Assembly (NCBI RefSeq): GCF_014653695.1
Contig: NZ_BNAR01000003.1
Location: 267,528-331,527, forward strand
Reading direction: 5' to 3'
DNA length: 64,000 nucleotides
DNA from: Lentzea cavernae
GTDB lineage: Bacteria > Actinomycetota > Actinomycetes > Mycobacteriales > Pseudonocardiaceae
Positions within the stretch are counted from its first letter, which is position 1; the number at the start of each line of letters is the position of its first letter. The position numbers were made by a program, and so were the translations under genes. Below are positions 62,587-64,000 of the stretch, in pieces. The notes under the pieces are model-generated. The model did not search any database. It was not told the origin of the DNA and was given only the letters and a program-made list of their open reading frames with translations.

Positions 62587-64000
62587 AACCACGACCCGAT
62601 CGTCTTGATCGCGCCACCGACACCCTCGACGGCGTCACGCCCGAGCTCCACCACGTTGCCCACGGTGTCGACCACGACGTCGCCGACGTCGCTCGCGACC
62701 TCTCCGACGGTGTTCGCCGCGTGCCCGGCCGCGTCACCCCAGCGCCCGTTCGAGATGTCGTCCACGACCTGGCCACCACCGCGCCAGACGTCCTCGCCGA
62801 TGTCGGCGACCTCCTTGCCGGTGTTGACGCCCCAGTCGATGACGGGCCCGATGCCGGGCAGGTCCGAACCGGGCACCTCACGCGGCGTGGGAGCGTCCTG
62901 CCAGCGCTGCTCGGTGACGCTGCCGCCGTCACCGTTGGCGATCCTGGCGAGGTTCTGCAGCGACTCGGAGTCCTTGTCGTAGTACGACGAGTGGGCGTGC
63001 CCGATCCACGACTCACCGGACGTGCCGAACGTCTTGCCGCCGAACGAGGAGTCGTAGGGGCCGGTCGACGACCCGTCCTTGGTGAACCAGTCACCGCTGG
63101 TCGCCTGGATGACCGGGTCGTGCTCGGTGCCACCGACGTAGACGTGACCGGCACCGGCGGAGAGCTGGTCGACGTTGGACGCGCCGACGCCCGGCGAGCC
63201 GACGAACACGATGTCGTCCGCCTTCAGGCCGTTGTCCATGGCGGAGTAGCCGACGACCGTGCTGCCATAGCTGTGGCCGATCACCGTGACGTGCGCACCG
63301 GGGTTGGCGACGCGGTAGCCCTCGACGTCCTTCGCGAGGACCTGACCGCCCTCGATCGCCTGCGCGGGGTCGTTCACCTGGCCGGGCAGGAACTCCGGCG
63401 CGTCGTAGCCGAGCCACTGGATCGAGGCGCCGTCCGGGCCCATCTCCGCGCTGAGGTTCGCGGACTGGTCCAGGCCGAAGCTGCTGAGCGTGGACGTCGT
63501 GCCGGGCACGCACACCGCGACGTTCTTCGCCGTGTCCGGGTTGCCGAACGCGACTGCGATCGCACCTTCCTTGGCACCGGCGCCGTCGGGGCTCCACGCG
63601 AGGATGTACGGCTTCTTGCCGGTCTCGTTGCCCAGCCTGTCCGCCTGCTGCATCGCGCCGTACGCGTCGTCCGCGTTCTTCGCGCGCCGCGCGGCTTCGT
63701 CGTACTGCGACATCAGCTGCGAGCCCTGGGCGTCGTTGCGCAGTGCGCGCTGACCCTCGGCCGAGTCCGGGTCGACGCCGAGTTCGCGGGCACGGTCGGC
63801 GAGCTGCTGCTTGAGCCGGTCCTGCTCGGCGTGGAACCGCGCCTGGTCTTCGGGGATCCGCCTGCGGTTCGCGTCGTTCAGCACGTCGGCGGGAAGACCG
63901 CGGAGCTGGCCGAGCTCCTGGTACTTGGTGTTCTTGAGCGCGTCCTGCTGTTCCTTGGTCAGCGACTTCCACCAGTCGGCGACGGCCTTCGGGTCGGAAC
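62583..64000 (-). CDS. DUF1023-type alpha/beta hydrolase, cut by the window edge
   Basis: At least 472 codons; the 5' end lies outside the window, and the frame is open to base 64000 with family-like sequence (ADWWKSLTKEQQDALK). The hydrolase core has GHSYGSTVVGYSAMD with the nucleophile serine, VVGSPG-like and a late His in GHAHSSYYD. The C-terminus is a Val/Gly/Asp-rich amphipathic tail. DUF1023 proteins in actinomycetes frequently carry ESX-type N-terminal domains and are thought to be secreted; whether that holds here depends on the missing part. Confidence 0.85.
   Translation of the reverse strand, partial: SDPKAVADWWKSLTKEQQDALKNTKYQELGQLRGLPADVLNDANRRRIPEDQARFHAEQDRLKQQLADRARELGVDPDSAEGQRALRNDAQGSQLMSQYDEAARRAKNADDAYGAMQQADRLGNETGKKPYILAWSPDGAGAKEGAIAVAFGNPDTAKNVAVCVPGTTSTLSSFGLDQSANLSAEMGPDGASIQWLGYDAPEFLPGQVNDPAQAIEGGQVLAKDVEGYRVANPGAHVTVIGHSYGSTVVGYSAMDNGLKADDIVFVGSPGVGASNVDQLSAGAGHVYVGGTEHDPVIQATSGDWFTKDGSSTGPYDSSFGGKTFGTSGESWIGHAHSSYYDKDSESLQNLARIANGDGGSVTEQRWQDAPTPREVPGSDLPGIGPVIDWGVNTGKEVADIGEDVWRGGGQVVDDISNGRWGDAAGHAANTVGEVASDVGDVVVDTVGNVVELGRDAVEGVGGAIKTIGSWF

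Overview
The window is very GC-rich, starts many genes on GTG and is gene-dense. It carries EspG, WXG100-like and PPE-like proteins and DUF3558 lipoproteins. Together these point to an actinomycete, most likely of the family Pseudonocardiaceae (Lentzea, Saccharothrix or Amycolatopsis relatives). This placement is from gene content, not from a database search. No rRNA, tRNA, CRISPR array or transposase was seen.

A purine-biosynthesis scaffold runs through the window, all on the + strand: purA (2.9 kb), purD (13.9 kb), purB (30.1 kb), purC (32.9 kb) and purSQL (38.3-41.5 kb). A sterol-carrier-family gene at 62.2 kb belongs to a family I recall lying beside purF in mycobacteria. Accessory modules sit between these anchors.

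From 0 to 18 kb there is a FUSC membrane protein, a secreted HNH nuclease, an ssuCBAD sulfonate operon, a secreted glycerophosphodiesterase, a Na+/H+ antiporter, a UBP zinc-finger protein, a TRAP-TAXI transporter, an ADP-ribosylglycohydrolase and an AraC/GyrI-like regulator. From 17 to 23 kb lies a type VII secretion (ESX) substrate region: a DUF3558-like membrane protein, a PE-like helical protein, a DUF3558 lipoprotein, a PPE-like protein, EspG, an EspC-like protein and a WXG100-transglycosylase fusion. From 23 to 30 kb are an aminotransferase, a K+ channel, a HAD phosphatase, threonine aldolase and two SigE-family ECF sigma factors, each followed by a membrane protein that is probably its anti-sigma factor. 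From 32 to 47 kb are a MOSC protein, a metallo-hydrolase, a secreted serine protease, an epimerase, a GH25 lysozyme of unusually low GC, an aldo/keto reductase with a LysR regulator, two tandem pentapeptide-repeat membrane proteins and a methyltransferase. From 47 to 54 kb are a PAS-GGDEF-EAL protein, a GH15 glucoamylase and a GH2 exo-glucosaminidase.

From 54 to 64 kb there is a second ESX-type module (DUF3558 lipoprotein, PE-like protein, PPE-like protein, EspG), a secreted beta-helix protein, two translationally coupled and strongly degenerate EccC/FtsK-like proteins, and a DUF1023 alpha/beta hydrolase cut by the right edge. The two PE-like/PPE-like/EspG modules plus the degenerate EccC pair are the best candidate here for a poorly described system: secretion substrates, chaperones and a probable pseudo-ATPase adaptor without the membrane channel genes.

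Two architectural oddities stand out. Eleven of the twelve convergent gene pairs overlap at their 3' ends. The only separated pair (purL/GH25) holds a large palindrome and other repeats, and a second large palindrome (165 bp) follows purC.
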